Part shown: positions 44,334 to 52,856 of the stretch, piece by piece
Position numbering within the stretch: position 1 is the stretch's first letter
How the letters are laid out: each line of letters opens with the position of its first letter
NCBI GenBank assembly: GCA_023663735.1
Contig: JAMPGV010000001.1
Location: forward strand, 62,001 to 126,000
Length of the DNA stretch: 64,000 nucleotides
Direction: 5' to 3'
Origin: Muribaculum sp.
Lineage (GTDB): Bacteria > Bacillota > Clostridia > Lachnospirales > Lachnospiraceae
Made by a program: the position numbers and the translations under genes
The notes under the pieces: generated by a model
The model's database searches: none
The model's input: the letters and a program-made list of their open reading frames with translations, nothing else
Told to the model about the DNA's origin: nothing

Positions 44334-44360
44334 GGAAGCGATGATTGAATCAGCGCTTCC
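44334..44360 (+). repeat. REP-like hairpin, copy 2 (in an mRNA leader)
   Basis: Same 12-base arms as 38870-38896 with loop TGA, and an additional outer stem GCGCAC/GTGCGC around it. It lies about 20 nt downstream of the predicted start of the SGNH message and 39 bp before its ATG, so it may affect mRNA stability or translation. Confidence 0.6.
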
Positions 44361-44398
44361 TCAGGTGCGCATGAGAATAGGAACAAGAGGTTAAATCA

Positions 44399-45841
44399 AT
44401 GAAAAGAGTAGTTCATTTGCTGTTTGTGCTGGTGTTGGCAGCCTTGATCGGGACGGGCGTCTATTTCTATCTGGATTACCGAAAATATGCTCCCATGCGG
44501 GAGGATTATGAGCGGATAGCGGAAGAAACTTATTCCGCAGTGTTCTTTTCCACTTTCCCTATCGACAATTACACGGAAGATGACTTTATCTATTACCGCG
44601 AGATCTATCCGCTGAAAGCCTCCTACTGCATCCCCGACTTGGAGACAATGACCGAATATTTCACCCGTGTCTCCGAGAGCTGGAACGAGGTGTCCACCGT
44701 CTATCTGGGCGTGCGTCCGGATGTGATCAGCGCGCAGGATCTTCTGTCTTTGACGGACAACTGCCACGACAAGCGGTTTGAGATCCTCATCGCCTACCCC
44801 TCTCTGGAGTACTGGAACAAGCTGGACGAGGAGGCGTATGCGGCGAGGCTTGCGGACTATAAAGATTTCGTTGATACGCTTATGAAGCGCAAAGAGGAGG
44901 ATTTCTGGCTGCAGAACAACCTTTCCCTTTATTTCTACGGCGATACCCAATGGCTTGTGGGCAACTCCGCCAATTATGAGAGCGATTTTAATGTCAATGC
45001 GGGCATCTCCCATATGCTCTCCCTGTATTCGGACGAGGGACACGGATATCTGCTGACGCAGGAAAACGTGGAAGAACGGATGGACGTCTTTGAAACTCTG
45101 ATCGAGGAAAGCCGCAGCGCTAACGAACCGTACCCCGATCTCTCCAAGTGGGACGTGGTTTTCTTCGGGGACAGCATTATCGCTTTCAGCGAGACTTCTT
45201 CCATCCCGGGCGCATTGCAGGGGCTGACAGGCGCACACACTTACAACTGCGGGCTGGGCGGCAGCAGCGCGGCGCTGGGGGACGATCCGGCCTACAGCGT
45301 ACTCGGCGCCGTAGACGCTTTCCTGAATCAGGACACGGGTCTCTATGACGAAGACTCCCAGATCGCCGCAGGGCTGAACGACTATTTTGCACACGCCAAG
45401 AAAAAACGGCAGAAATGTTTTGTATTAAATTACGGAATGAACGATTTCTTCACGGGATATCCCGTGCGGTCTCAGACCGCTGACCCGGAGGACGCCGGAT
45501 CGTATCTGGGAGCGCTCACAACCGCCGTTGACAGACTGCAGGCGGCTTATCCCGATGCGGTTATCGTTCTGATGGCGCCCAACTACACCTCCTATTTCGG
45601 GAACGGGCTGGAACCCCAATCCGAGATCGGCGGCATGATGCCCGACTATGTGGCTGCCGTCCTCTCTCTCTGTGAGGAAAAAGGCCTCCTCTGCTATGAC
45701 AGCTACAACAAACTGCCCATTGACGGCTCCAATCACACCGAGTACCTGTTAGACGGATGCCATCCCAATGAGTCCACACGCTACCTCATGGCGCAGGGAG
45801 TGGCCGATCTGCTGCGGTCCGCCGCCGAAAATTCCAAGTGA
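44399..45841 (+). CDS. SGNH hydrolase with long N-terminal extracellular region
   Basis: 480 residues. A signal anchor (about 5-25) is followed by a helical region of about 200 residues without a recognised family, then the SGNH domain: VVFFGDSIIAFSE (about 258-270, block I), TYNCGLGGSSAAL (block II), LNYGMNDFFTG (about 343-353, block III GxND) and DGCHPNESTRYLMAQG (about 450-465, block V). All catalytic positions are present, unlike the relative at 15702. GAGGT precedes the ATG. It stands alone between two minus-strand operons, converging with the next gene only 7 bp away. Likely an acyl transferase or esterase on the surface glycan. Confidence 0.87.
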   Translation: MKRVVHLLFVLVLAALIGTGVYFYLDYRKYAPMREDYERIAEETYSAVFFSTFPIDNYTEDDFIYYREIYPLKASYCIPDLETMTEYFTRVSESWNEVSTVYLGVRPDVISAQDLLSLTDNCHDKRFEILIAYPSLEYWNKLDEEAYAARLADYKDFVDTLMKRKEEDFWLQNNLSLYFYGDTQWLVGNSANYESDFNVNAGISHMLSLYSDEGHGYLLTQENVEERMDVFETLIEESRSANEPYPDLSKWDVVFFGDSIIAFSETSSIPGALQGLTGAHTYNCGLGGSSAALGDDPAYSVLGAVDAFLNQDTGLYDEDSQIAAGLNDYFAHAKKKRQKCFVLNYGMNDFFTGYPVRSQTADPEDAGSYLGALTTAVDRLQAAYPDAVIVLMAPNYTSYFGNGLEPQSEIGGMMPDYVAAVLSLCEEKGLLCYDSYNKLPIDGSNHTEYLLDGCHPNESTRYLMAQGVADLLRSAAENSK

Positions 45842-45848
45842 CGCCCTG

Positions 45849-47495
45849 TCAATATCTGCCGTACAGCATCAGATCCTCATCCTGCGCCAGCAGTGTATAA
45901 CCTGCCTCCTCGCAGCGATTTGCGACTTCCGCTCCGGCAGCAACCGCAAAATAGCGGCTGTTTAACGCTTCAAAATGTTCCAGCACAAACTCTTTCTGGC
46001 AGCAGCTGATGCCAAAGCCTTCCGGCAGTGCATACAGCAGCTGCCATTTCATGGTCTCCCCGGAGGGACTCTGTTCGTTGAACACCCAGATCACCACATT
46101 CTCATAGCACGGCACATGCTCCTCTGTCAATTCCAGCGTCTCCGCAAACCGGGAACGCCAGTCTTCCAGCTGCGCCCGCCCGGACGCCTCCACATAAGGC
46201 ACCTGATAATCATAAGCTTCCACCGCCATATAAGAGTACAGATAGACAAACGCCGCTCCCACAATCACGGCCTTTTTATAAAATTTGGTCTCCATGAGGC
46301 TGATGACAAAAACCGCCACGGCCATAAACGTCAGAAGATGCTTGCTGCCCTCCGTCAATTTGTACATCAGAAGCAGCGCAAAAAACATGCCCACGAAAGA
46401 AAATGCCAGATGTCCCTCCGTCACAGACAGGATGCGCAGCCTTGTCCGCAGCTCCTGCTGCCCCGGATCTCCTTCCCGCCGTCCGGCGCGTTCCAGTCTC
46501 CGCAGCCGGATTCCGTCCGCCGCCGTCTGCCAGACCAACACCCCCATCGTCACCAGATACCCCGCAAAGAACGCTCCCGATGCCAGCCCCGTGCGCAATC
46601 CCTGCACGGTATGGGCATAGAAATCCCTGCCTTTCCAATAGAGCGTACCGAAGAAATTGTGGATTCCCGCTCCGATCCCGTCCGTGAAAAAGATTGTAAT
46701 CCAGTCCGTGAAAAACAGCGGGTGAAAATATTCCGCTCCGAAATAGTGCTTAATCAAGGCATAGCAGGACAAAATTCCTCCCGAGATAACGCTCGATCCC
46801 ACAATCCCCTGCCAGAGTTTCCCCCGCCTTTTCGCCGCGCGGATCAGAAAATATACCGGCAGCAGCAGAAACAACAGCATATAGGGACGCATCAGCGTCA
46901 ACAGTCCGGCTATGGCAAACAGCCCCGCCAATTTTCCTGCCCGCTCCTTTCGCTGATAGTTCACCGCCAGCCCGTAAAACACAATCAAATGGCTGATGCA
47001 GATGATCTCCGGCATCCCGGACAGCATATAACGCACAAAGGGCGTATAGAGGCAAAACAAAAACGCCAGCACACCCGTCTGCTTCCATGTGGGCTTTGCA
47101 AGCCAGCCGAACAAAAACACCGCCGCCGTCATCAATACGATATTGCAGACAATGGGCGAGAGCAGATTCCATCCAAACAACAGCCCCCACACAATCCAGG
47201 GCAGCACCAGCGCCGGACTCCAGGCCGCAAAGGACAGCACCTTGCCATGGCTTTCATTGAATCCGTAATACCCCTGCGGATAGCCGAATTGGACGATGCT
47301 TTCCACCTGCTTATAATAAAAAAGCTCGTCGTTCCACTCGGAGGCGGGCAGGTAGACTTCCCCGATTCCGCGCCCCTCCGCCGCCGTCTTCACAAGACAG
47401 CACAAAACAGGCAAAAGCGCCAGAAGCAGCGCTTTACAGAAAAGCAGATATCGTTTATCCTGTCTCCACCAACTCAGAAATTTTTCCATTCTCAT
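45849..47495 (-). CDS. GT-C-like membrane glycosyltransferase
   Basis: 548 residues (or 546 from ATG 47489). About eleven membrane segments up to residue 425, then a soluble C-terminus. The first extracellular loop contains LPASEWNDELFYYKQVE (about 49-65), with acidic residues placed as in GT39/GT83-type enzymes, followed by GYYGFNESHGKVLSFAAWSP. The ribosome site is poor (GGTGG within a GGTGGTATAACG repeat), and an 11-bp tandem repeat lies in the 191 bp leader. It is the last gene of the operon from 56788. Substrate unknown. Confidence 0.78.
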   Translation of the reverse strand: MRMEKFLSWWRQDKRYLLFCKALLLALLPVLCCLVKTAAEGRGIGEVYLPASEWNDELFYYKQVESIVQFGYPQGYYGFNESHGKVLSFAAWSPALVLPWIVWGLLFGWNLLSPIVCNIVLMTAAVFLFGWLAKPTWKQTGVLAFLFCLYTPFVRYMLSGMPEIICISHLIVFYGLAVNYQRKERAGKLAGLFAIAGLLTLMRPYMLLFLLLPVYFLIRAAKRRGKLWQGIVGSSVISGGILSCYALIKHYFGAEYFHPLFFTDWITIFFTDGIGAGIHNFFGTLYWKGRDFYAHTVQGLRTGLASGAFFAGYLVTMGVLVWQTAADGIRLRRLERAGRREGDPGQQELRTRLRILSVTEGHLAFSFVGMFFALLLMYKLTEGSKHLLTFMAVAVFVISLMETKFYKKAVIVGAAFVYLYSYMAVEAYDYQVPYVEASGRAQLEDWRSRFAETLELTEEHVPCYENVVIWVFNEQSPSGETMKWQLLYALPEGFGISCCQKEFVLEHFEALNSRYFAVAAGAEVANRCEEAGYTLLAQDEDLMLYGRY

Positions 47496-47499
47496 ACCA

Positions 47500-47640
47500 C
47501 CGTTATACCACCGTTATGCCACTGTTATATCTTTGTAGTATCCTTGCTGTATCCTTGCTGTATCCTTGCTGTATCCTTGCTGTATCCTTGTTATATTTCT
47601 GGTTATATTCCTGTTATATCCCTATTATAGCTCTGTTATA
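47500..47640. repeat. Tandem repeats in the leader of the 45849-47495 gene
   Basis: On the plus strand GTATCCTTGCT is repeated four times exactly and once with a change (about 47538-47590), flanked by degenerate CCTGTTATAT units to 47640 and by ACCGTTATACC units near the start codon. The 11-bp unit is read as AGCAAGGATAC in the message. Slippage here would alter leader length just before a weak ribosome site. Confidence 0.75.
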
Positions 47641-47686
47641 TCCCTGCGTATCGCAGGTTTCAATCTGCGGTACTGCCGCTCATTTT

Positions 47687-48622
47687 TCAATCCTCCCCGC
47701 AGTTGATCCGCTCCCGGATCACATACTGGGGCGAATTGTTCATGCTGATATAGATCCTCCCGATGTATTCTCCGATCAATCCCAGCATAATCATAATCAT
47801 CCCGCCGAAAAACACCAGCGCCGCCATTAGGGCGCTGAATCCCATGGGTACCGCCGGATTCACCAGCCGTTTGATAATGGTGTAGATCCCGTAGAGAAAA
47901 CCTACACAAGCGCTGAACGTGCCGATCGCAGTGGCGATGCGCAGGGGTTTTACGGAAAATGCGGTAAACCCGTTAAACCAAAGGTTCATGAGCTTCTTCA
48001 GGGTGTATCCGGAACTCCCTTCCTCCCGGTCCCTATGGCGCACAATGACATTCGTGATATTCTTCGTAGCGCGCAGCACCAAACCGATCACATACGGATA
48101 CGAATTTTCATAGCGGATCATGTCTTCCACCACAAAACGGCGCACCGCAAAGTAACTGGACACATACAGATCTCTCGGTTTCTCCAGCATCACTCTGGTC
48201 ATCAGCTCGTTGACCTTGCTGCCCAGATTGCGGAACGCGGAATGACGCTTGTGTTCATATTTCGCATAGACGGCGTCGTACCCCTCCTCCAACTTCGCAA
48301 GCAGCTTGTCCGCCTCGTCCGCAGGCGTCTGTCCGTCGTCGTCCAGACAAATCACATAATCGCCCGCCGTCTGCCGAAGCCCCGCCATCAACGCGGCATG
48401 TTGTCCGAAGTTCCGGGCAAAACTAATGCCCCGGATATTTTCATGCGTCTCACACAACCTGCGGATCACCGACAATGTCCCGTCGGGGGAGCAGTCATTC
48501 ACCAAAACGATCTCATACGCATATTTTTCCAGTTCCCGCATCTTATCGTCGATTTCCGCCACCACATGCTCCACAGTCTTCTCGGAGCGGTAGCAGGGAA
48601 TCACAAAACTCACTTTTTTCAT
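47687..48622 (-). CDS. GT2 polyprenyl-phosphate sugar transferase (GtrB/ArnC-like)
   Basis: 311 residues from the ATG at 48622, sharing ATGA with the GNAT stop. The GT-A domain reads VSFVIPCYRSEKTVEHVV, LVNDCSPDGTL, SFARNFGQHAALMAGL and the metal site ICLDDDGQTPADEAD (about 88-102). Two C-terminal membrane segments (about 230-252, 262-285) end in GEYIGRIYISMNNSPQYVI, the typical GtrB/ArnC tail. It is likely to load the amino sugar made by the neighbouring aminotransferase and acetyltransferase onto undecaprenyl phosphate. Confidence 0.92.
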   Translation of the reverse strand: MKKVSFVIPCYRSEKTVEHVVAEIDDKMRELEKYAYEIVLVNDCSPDGTLSVIRRLCETHENIRGISFARNFGQHAALMAGLRQTAGDYVICLDDDGQTPADEADKLLAKLEEGYDAVYAKYEHKRHSAFRNLGSKVNELMTRVMLEKPRDLYVSSYFAVRRFVVEDMIRYENSYPYVIGLVLRATKNITNVIVRHRDREEGSSGYTLKKLMNLWFNGFTAFSVKPLRIATAIGTFSACVGFLYGIYTIIKRLVNPAVPMGFSALMAALVFFGGMIMIMLGLIGEYIGRIYISMNNSPQYVIRERINCGED

Positions 48623-49170
48623 TCCGGCAACCTTTCCGGCGGCTGTCCGGCAATCGCCGCCATCCATATAATATCCCGATATTCTCCGTCGATGCAGACA
48701 TCCTCCCGCAGATATCCCTCTCTGACAAATCCCGCTTTCTCGTAGCTGCGCACAGCCTGCGCATTTCCCGCAAGGGCGCGCAGATAGATCCTGTGAAGGC
48801 GCTCCTCCTCAAAGCAATACCGCAGCATCAGTTTCGCCGCCGCGGTTCCGATTCCCCGGCCTCTGGCGTCCGCCTCTCCGATGAAAATACCGTATTCAGC
48901 CTTTTGGTGCCGCCTGTCGATATCACGGATGTAGACGCTGCCCAAGGGTCTGTCCGTGGCCGCGTCGCAGATGATAGTCTGCACCACATGCCCTGTTTCG
49001 ACCTGCGTGCGGATCCAGTTTTCGTGTCCCTCTCTGGTAAAAAGCTCCTGATAGATAAAATTTCTGCGCACGGCGTCGGAGTTTCTCCATGATACGATCA
49101 AATCCGTGTCGTCGGAGGTCATGGGACGCAGATAGATACCCGTGCGTTCGTCACAGTAACGTTTAGTCAT
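48619..49170 (-). CDS. GNAT acetyltransferase (RimJ/RimL type)
   Basis: 183 residues from ATG 49170 (GAGG five bases upstream); an ATG seven codons earlier has no site. The fold is GNAT: LRPMTSDDTDLIVSWRNSD at the start, YGIFIGEADARGRGIGTAAA as the acetyl-CoA loop (about 95-114), and RALAGNAQAVRSYEKAGFV later. It lies between a sugar aminotransferase and a GtrB-like GT2, so N-acetylation of the aminosugar nucleotide is the natural guess. Protein or ribosomal substrates cannot be excluded. Confidence 0.85.
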   Translation of the reverse strand: MTKRYCDERTGIYLRPMTSDDTDLIVSWRNSDAVRRNFIYQELFTREGHENWIRTQVETGHVVQTIICDAATDRPLGSVYIRDIDRRHQKAEYGIFIGEADARGRGIGTAAAKLMLRYCFEEERLHRIYLRALAGNAQAVRSYEKAGFVREGYLREDVCIDGEYRDIIWMAAIAGQPPERLPE

Positions 49171-49197
49171 AACATCCTCTTTTCGTTTCATGATACA

Positions 49198-49214
49198 TAG
49201 ACGTTTGCGAAACT
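49198..49214 (+). repeat. Solo end of the palindromic element
   Basis: TAGACGTTTGCGAAACT matches the left end of copy A (21162-21178) at 16 of 17 positions. No partner end or interior is seen nearby, so it looks like a remnant. It is next to the duplicated gene end at 49249-49353. Confidence 0.55.
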
Positions 49215-49248
49215 TCAGCTTAAGTAATCCGGTGCCTCCGCACTACCG

Positions 49249-49353
49249 CCGTAGTCGTTGCACAGCGAGATTACGCGGGCAATCTCGTCCTCCCGCACTA
49301 CCTACCGTAGTCGTTACACAGCGAGATTACGCGGGCAATCTCGTCCTCCCGCA
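49249..49353. repeat. 56-bp tandem duplication of the 3' end of the aminotransferase gene
   Basis: A 49-base block at 49305-49353 (end of the aminotransferase coding region) recurs at 49249-49297 with one base change. On the minus strand the extra copy follows the stop codon and still encodes REDEIARVISLCNDYG in frame after it. It adjoins the solo element end at 49198. Confidence 0.8.
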
Positions 49354-50404
49354 TCTCGGGGAAGAGGGGCAGGGTGACACAGTGCGCCGCCAGATACTCC
49401 GCATTGGGGCAGTCGCCCTCCTGATACCCCAGATGCGCATAAGCCCGCTGTAGATGACAGGGTACAGGATAGTGCAGATTACACTCCACATCCGCAGCCT
49501 CCATATATCTCAAAAATCCCGCCTGATCCGGCACCTCGATGACAAACAGATGAAACACGGACTCCGTGTTATCCGGATGCGCCTGCATGGCAATCAGCGG
49601 ATTTTGAATCTCCGCCAGATACCGCTTTCCGATCTCCTGTCTGCGCGCGGTCCATTCCGGCAGATAGCGCAGGCTCACGGAGAGTACCGCGCCCTGCAGT
49701 CCCTCCAGCCTGTAATTATAACCGATCTCCTCATGATAATATCTCACGTCACAGCCCTGATTCTTCAGCCGCGTGATGTGATGATAATATTGTTCGCTGT
49801 CACAGGTCACGCTGCCGCCCTCCCCAAACGCATAGAGATTCTTGCCGGGATAAAAACTAAAGCATCCCATCTCCCCCAGCGTTCCCACATTCCGGCCTGC
49901 GAATTTGGCGCCGTGCGCCTGTGCGCAGTCCTCCACCACAAACAGCCCGTGCCGGTCTGCAATCTCCCGCACACCCGCAAAATCAAAGGGCTGTCCATAG
50001 AGATGTACACCGATGATGCCCTTGGTGCGGGAAGTGATTCGATCTTCAATCACCGCAGGGTCGATCTCCCAAGTATCCTCCGTACAGTCCACGAACACCG
50101 GCACCGCCCCCGTGTAGCTGACGCCCCACGCCGTGGCAATATAGGTGTTTGCCGGCACAATGACTTCGTCCCCCGGCCCCACTCCCAAAGCCAGCATGGC
50201 ACAGTGCAGCGCGGAGGTTCCGTTGTTGACGCCGCAGGCGTATCTGGTACCCACATAGGCCGCAAACTCGCGGTCAAACGCATCCGCATATTTTCCCCCG
50301 GAAAAAGCGGTTTCCCTGCACACCTTCCCGATGGCTTCCCGATACGCTTCCTCATGCTGTGCATAGTCTCTGGCAAGATCAATTCTCTTAATATGTCCGT
50401 TCAT
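49298..50404 (-). CDS. DegT/DnrJ family sugar aminotransferase (FdtB/QdtB-like)
   Basis: 368 residues of a PLP-dependent nucleotide-sugar aminotransferase. Motifs: CGVNNGTSALHCAMLALGVG (about 57-76), PANTYIATAWGVSYTGA, FVVEDCAQAHGA with the PLP aspartate, and FSFYPGKNLYAFGEGG with the Schiff-base lysine near residue 187. The PGKNLxAxGEGG form is closest to 3-aminotransferases of the FdtB/QdtB group, but the matching 3,4-keto-isomerase was not seen, so a 4-keto substrate is also possible. The adjacent GNAT and GtrB-like GT2 would acetylate and load the product. Its 3' end is duplicated just downstream. Confidence 0.88.
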   Translation of the reverse strand: MNGHIKRIDLARDYAQHEEAYREAIGKVCRETAFSGGKYADAFDREFAAYVGTRYACGVNNGTSALHCAMLALGVGPGDEVIVPANTYIATAWGVSYTGAVPVFVDCTEDTWEIDPAVIEDRITSRTKGIIGVHLYGQPFDFAGVREIADRHGLFVVEDCAQAHGAKFAGRNVGTLGEMGCFSFYPGKNLYAFGEGGSVTCDSEQYYHHITRLKNQGCDVRYYHEEIGYNYRLEGLQGAVLSVSLRYLPEWTARRQEIGKRYLAEIQNPLIAMQAHPDNTESVFHLFVIEVPDQAGFLRYMEAADVECNLHYPVPCHLQRAYAHLGYQEGDCPNAEYLAAHCVTLPLFPEMREDEIARVISLCNDYGR

Positions 50405-50433
50405 TTTGTTTCCCTCTTTTTATATGTGATTTT

Positions 50434-50639
50434 TTGGCGATTGCAAAACTCTGCCGTTGCAAAGTGTCATTGTGCAAATTGTATACTCCAACGCAGACGC
50501 GCTTTCGCTCCAACCTCACCGTAGTGGCACATAAGGCGCTAAAATACAGCGCCTAAGTGCCAACGGTTCGCTAGGGTCTGCTTATGAATATACAATCTGC
50601 ACAATTCGGATTCCGAAAAATGCAGTTTTGCAAACGCTA
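50434..50639 (+). repeat. Palindromic interspersed element, copy B (short form, 206 bp)
   Basis: Ends TTGGCGATTGCAAAACT (50434-50450) and AGTTTTGCAAACGCTA (50624-50639) are inverted. Inner arms 50469-50488 and 50586-50605 pair almost fully. Nested stems are ACCGT/ACGGT (50518-50522 with 50563-50567), GGCAC/GTGCC (50526-50530 with 50557-50561) and GGCGCT/AGCGCC (50535-50553, loop AAAATAC). It is the reverse complement of copy A with the extra hairpin missing. The last 70 or so bases are identical to copy C. It occupies the 307 bp between the aminotransferase and the EamA gene; nothing else is seen there. Confidence 0.85.
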
Positions 50640-50711
50640 TGTGATTTCCTCTACGGATTCCCTTTACCGTCAGCCCGTTTCCTTTTTCAAATTTCTCACC
50701 TGTCTCTTTCC

Positions 50712-51125
50712 CTACAAAACCATCAGCAAACTCCCCGCGCCGATCAAGATACAGCCGACAAATGATTTCAACGTAAATTCCTCATGTAAAAACACAAACG
50801 CCAGCAGCAGAGTCAGAACCACACTCAGCTTGTCGATAGGTACAACCTTGGAGACCTCTCCGATCTGCAATGCCTTATAATAACACAGCCACGAAGCTCC
50901 TGTCGCAGCCCCGGATAAAATCAGGAACACCCAGCTCCTTCTACTGATCTCTGCCAGCCCGCTCTGGGTATGCGTCAGGAAAACCATTCCCCATGCCATC
51001 AGCACTACGACGACGGTTCTTACCGCAGTCGCAAGATTGGAATTGACTCCCTCTATGCCGACCTTTGCCAGTATCGAGGTAAGCGCTGCAAACACCGCGG
51101 ACAGGATTGCAAATACCAGCCACAT
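50712..51125 (-). CDS. EamA-type small membrane transporter (possible lipid-sugar flippase)
   Basis: 137 residues with four to five membrane segments, a single EamA/DMT unit: MWLVFAILSAVFAALTSILA at the N-terminus, the repeat-defining SGAATGASWLCYYKALQIGE (about 70-89) and the final FLHEEFTLKSFVGCILIGAG. Half-size members work as dimers, as in the ArnE/ArnF flippase for undecaprenyl-linked aminoarabinose. In an operon with several GtrB-like loading enzymes it may flip undecaprenyl-phosphate sugars. Drug or metabolite efflux is the alternative. Confidence 0.85.
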   Translation of the reverse strand: MWLVFAILSAVFAALTSILAKVGIEGVNSNLATAVRTVVVVLMAWGMVFLTHTQSGLAEISRRSWVFLILSGAATGASWLCYYKALQIGEVSKVVPIDKLSVVLTLLLAFVFLHEEFTLKSFVGCILIGAGSLLMVL

Positions 51126-51164
51126 ACAACACCGCTCCTTTTATACGTCTCGGATACCTTTCTC

Positions 51165-51890
51165 TCAGATATGTTTCCGAATGTTGAACTCCCAAAACAG
51201 CCGTCCGATCTGCACCAGATAATTACATACCGTCTTGAACACTTTCACCGTGGTATTGTAATCCTCCTGCCACTCCACAGGATAGTCCAGAATCTTCACG
51301 CCCCGCTTTTCCGCCCGCAGCAGAAATTCGATCATATAGAACCAGCCGTTGTCCTGACTGCACCCCGCCACCAGCGACAGGGCGGTCTCTCGCCGCACAA
51401 AGGTAAAGCCGCAGATGGCGTCCGTGGATTTCATGCCCAGCAGCGCCTTCAGCAGGATCAACAGCCCCCGCGAAGTAATCTTGCGGTACCACTTTCTCCC
51501 TCTGGTGTCGGATTCTCTGGCAAAACGGCTGCCGTTGATGTACTCCACTTCCTCCACCGTCCGAAAGATATGCAGCGCCTCTCCCAGATGCTTGATATTG
51601 GTGGACAGGTCGATATCCATATATCCCACGATATCACCGTGACTCAGCTCCACGCCCCGCCTGAAAGCGGCGCCCACGCCCCGCACGCCGATGCGCTCAT
51701 ACCGCACGCCGGGGTATTTGTCACAGAGCATCCGAGCAATCTGCGGCGTCTCATCCTCCGACCCGTTGTCCACAATGATGATCTCATACTCCTGAAAATC
51801 AATCCGTTTCAGATACTCCACCGTGCGGGTGACGCCGCTCTCCAGACGGAGCCTCTCGTTCAATACGGGAAATAAAATCGTCAGCATCAT
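51165..51890 (-). CDS. GT2 glycosyltransferase (DPM1-like, no C-terminal membrane domain)
   Basis: 241 residues, GT-A fold: LTILFPVLNERLRLESGV, IIIVDNGSEDETPQIAR, RGVGAAFRRGVELSHGDIV and the metal site GYMDIDLSTNIKHLGEAL (about 90-107). AICGFTFVRRETAL (about 158-171) is the dolichol-phosphate-mannose-type acceptor region. It lacks the membrane tail seen in the GtrB-like enzymes nearby. The start overlaps the preceding GT2 stop by four bases. Probably loads or transfers one sugar at the inner membrane face. Confidence 0.9.
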   Translation of the reverse strand: MMLTILFPVLNERLRLESGVTRTVEYLKRIDFQEYEIIIVDNGSEDETPQIARMLCDKYPGVRYERIGVRGVGAAFRRGVELSHGDIVGYMDIDLSTNIKHLGEALHIFRTVEEVEYINGSRFARESDTRGRKWYRKITSRGLLILLKALLGMKSTDAICGFTFVRRETALSLVAGCSQDNGWFYMIEFLLRAEKRGVKILDYPVEWQEDYNTTVKVFKTVCNYLVQIGRLFWEFNIRKHI

Positions 51891-52837
51891 TTGGTCAGTT
51901 TTTCCACTCCTTCCACCACATAGCGCTGTCTTTTAAAACTCATATTCAAAATGATCGACAGATATTTGAAAATCAGCGTCAGCAGCACGGACAGCATGAA
52001 AAATCCAAAGCTCATGAGAGCCATCAGGGAAAGCCACCCTTCCACGGGCCGCACCGTGCTGAAAATAGAATACACGATCCAGCCGAACATCACCAGCAGA
52101 AATCCCAAGAGCAGGACGCTCACCAGCATGGAAAATTTCTCCAGCACATCCGTAAAAATCACCAGCGTATCCACCGCCAGTCCGCTCCGGCTGCCCCGCT
52201 CCTCCCGGTTGCGGCTCCTACGCGCCGTCTCCCTGTTATCATAGACCAGCGTGTCCGTCTTCAAACCGCAGTTCATGTACATCACCTTGCGGTAAGGCAC
52301 ATAAATATTCATCTGGTTGACCCGGTTTACCGCCCTTCTGGAGATCACCCTGAAACGTTCCTGACGGATGCGGTAACGGAAGTGGCTGCTCCAATTGTAC
52401 AGGGCATAAAAAATTTTTGAAGTGAAGGGAACGCCGTGCTTCGGAGCCGCCGCCACCACGTCGTAGCCCTCCAAGGCACGCCTGTAAATCTGCATAATCA
52501 GTTCCGGATCAAAATCCGGACAGCACCTGTCAAACTCAAACAAAAAATCTCCCACCGCCAGATCGCTCCCGGCGTTCATGGCGGTCTCCACCCCCTGATA
52601 AAAGCTTAAATTGATCAGGCTCACCGCCCCGGCGCTCTCCCGCTCCTCAAGAAAAGAACGGATCTGCTCCACCGTATCGTCCGTGCAGCCGTCGTTGACG
52701 CAGATCATCTCGTATTTTTCAAAATTCTCCCGCATGACGTCGTCTATCTGACGCAGGAAATCCTTGACGCCCCCGCAGTCATTGTGCAGATAGATCACAC
52801 AGGATACAAAATTTTTCTCCTTATTGGCCTGTCCCAT
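51887..52837 (-). CDS. GT2 glycosyltransferase with C-terminal membrane segments
   Basis: 316 residues from the ATG at 52837 with GGAGG ten bases upstream. The GT-A core is recognisable but divergent: VSCVIYLHNDCGGVKDFLRQ, MICVNDGCTDDTVEQI, FYQGVETAMNAGSDLAVG and DFLFEFDRCCPDFDPELI, where the usual DxD reads EFDRC. Two membrane segments lie near residues 220-245 and 258-285. The changed metal site may alter or abolish sugar transfer. It overlaps the downstream GT2 by ATGA and follows an FAD oxidoreductase by 19 bp. Confidence 0.83.
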   Translation of the reverse strand: MGQANKEKNFVSCVIYLHNDCGGVKDFLRQIDDVMRENFEKYEMICVNDGCTDDTVEQIRSFLEERESAGAVSLINLSFYQGVETAMNAGSDLAVGDFLFEFDRCCPDFDPELIMQIYRRALEGYDVVAAAPKHGVPFTSKIFYALYNWSSHFRYRIRQERFRVISRRAVNRVNQMNIYVPYRKVMYMNCGLKTDTLVYDNRETARRSRNREERGSRSGLAVDTLVIFTDVLEKFSMLVSVLLLGFLLVMFGWIVYSIFSTVRPVEGWLSLMALMSFGFFMLSVLLTLIFKYLSIILNMSFKRQRYVVEGVEKLTK

Positions 52838-52856
52838 CCCGTTTCTTCCTCCGTCC

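Noticed and set aside
45975..47630. 551-codon plus-strand frame opposite the GT-C gene at 45849
   Set aside because: Antisense shadow; ends in the tandem repeat and has no recognisable domain.
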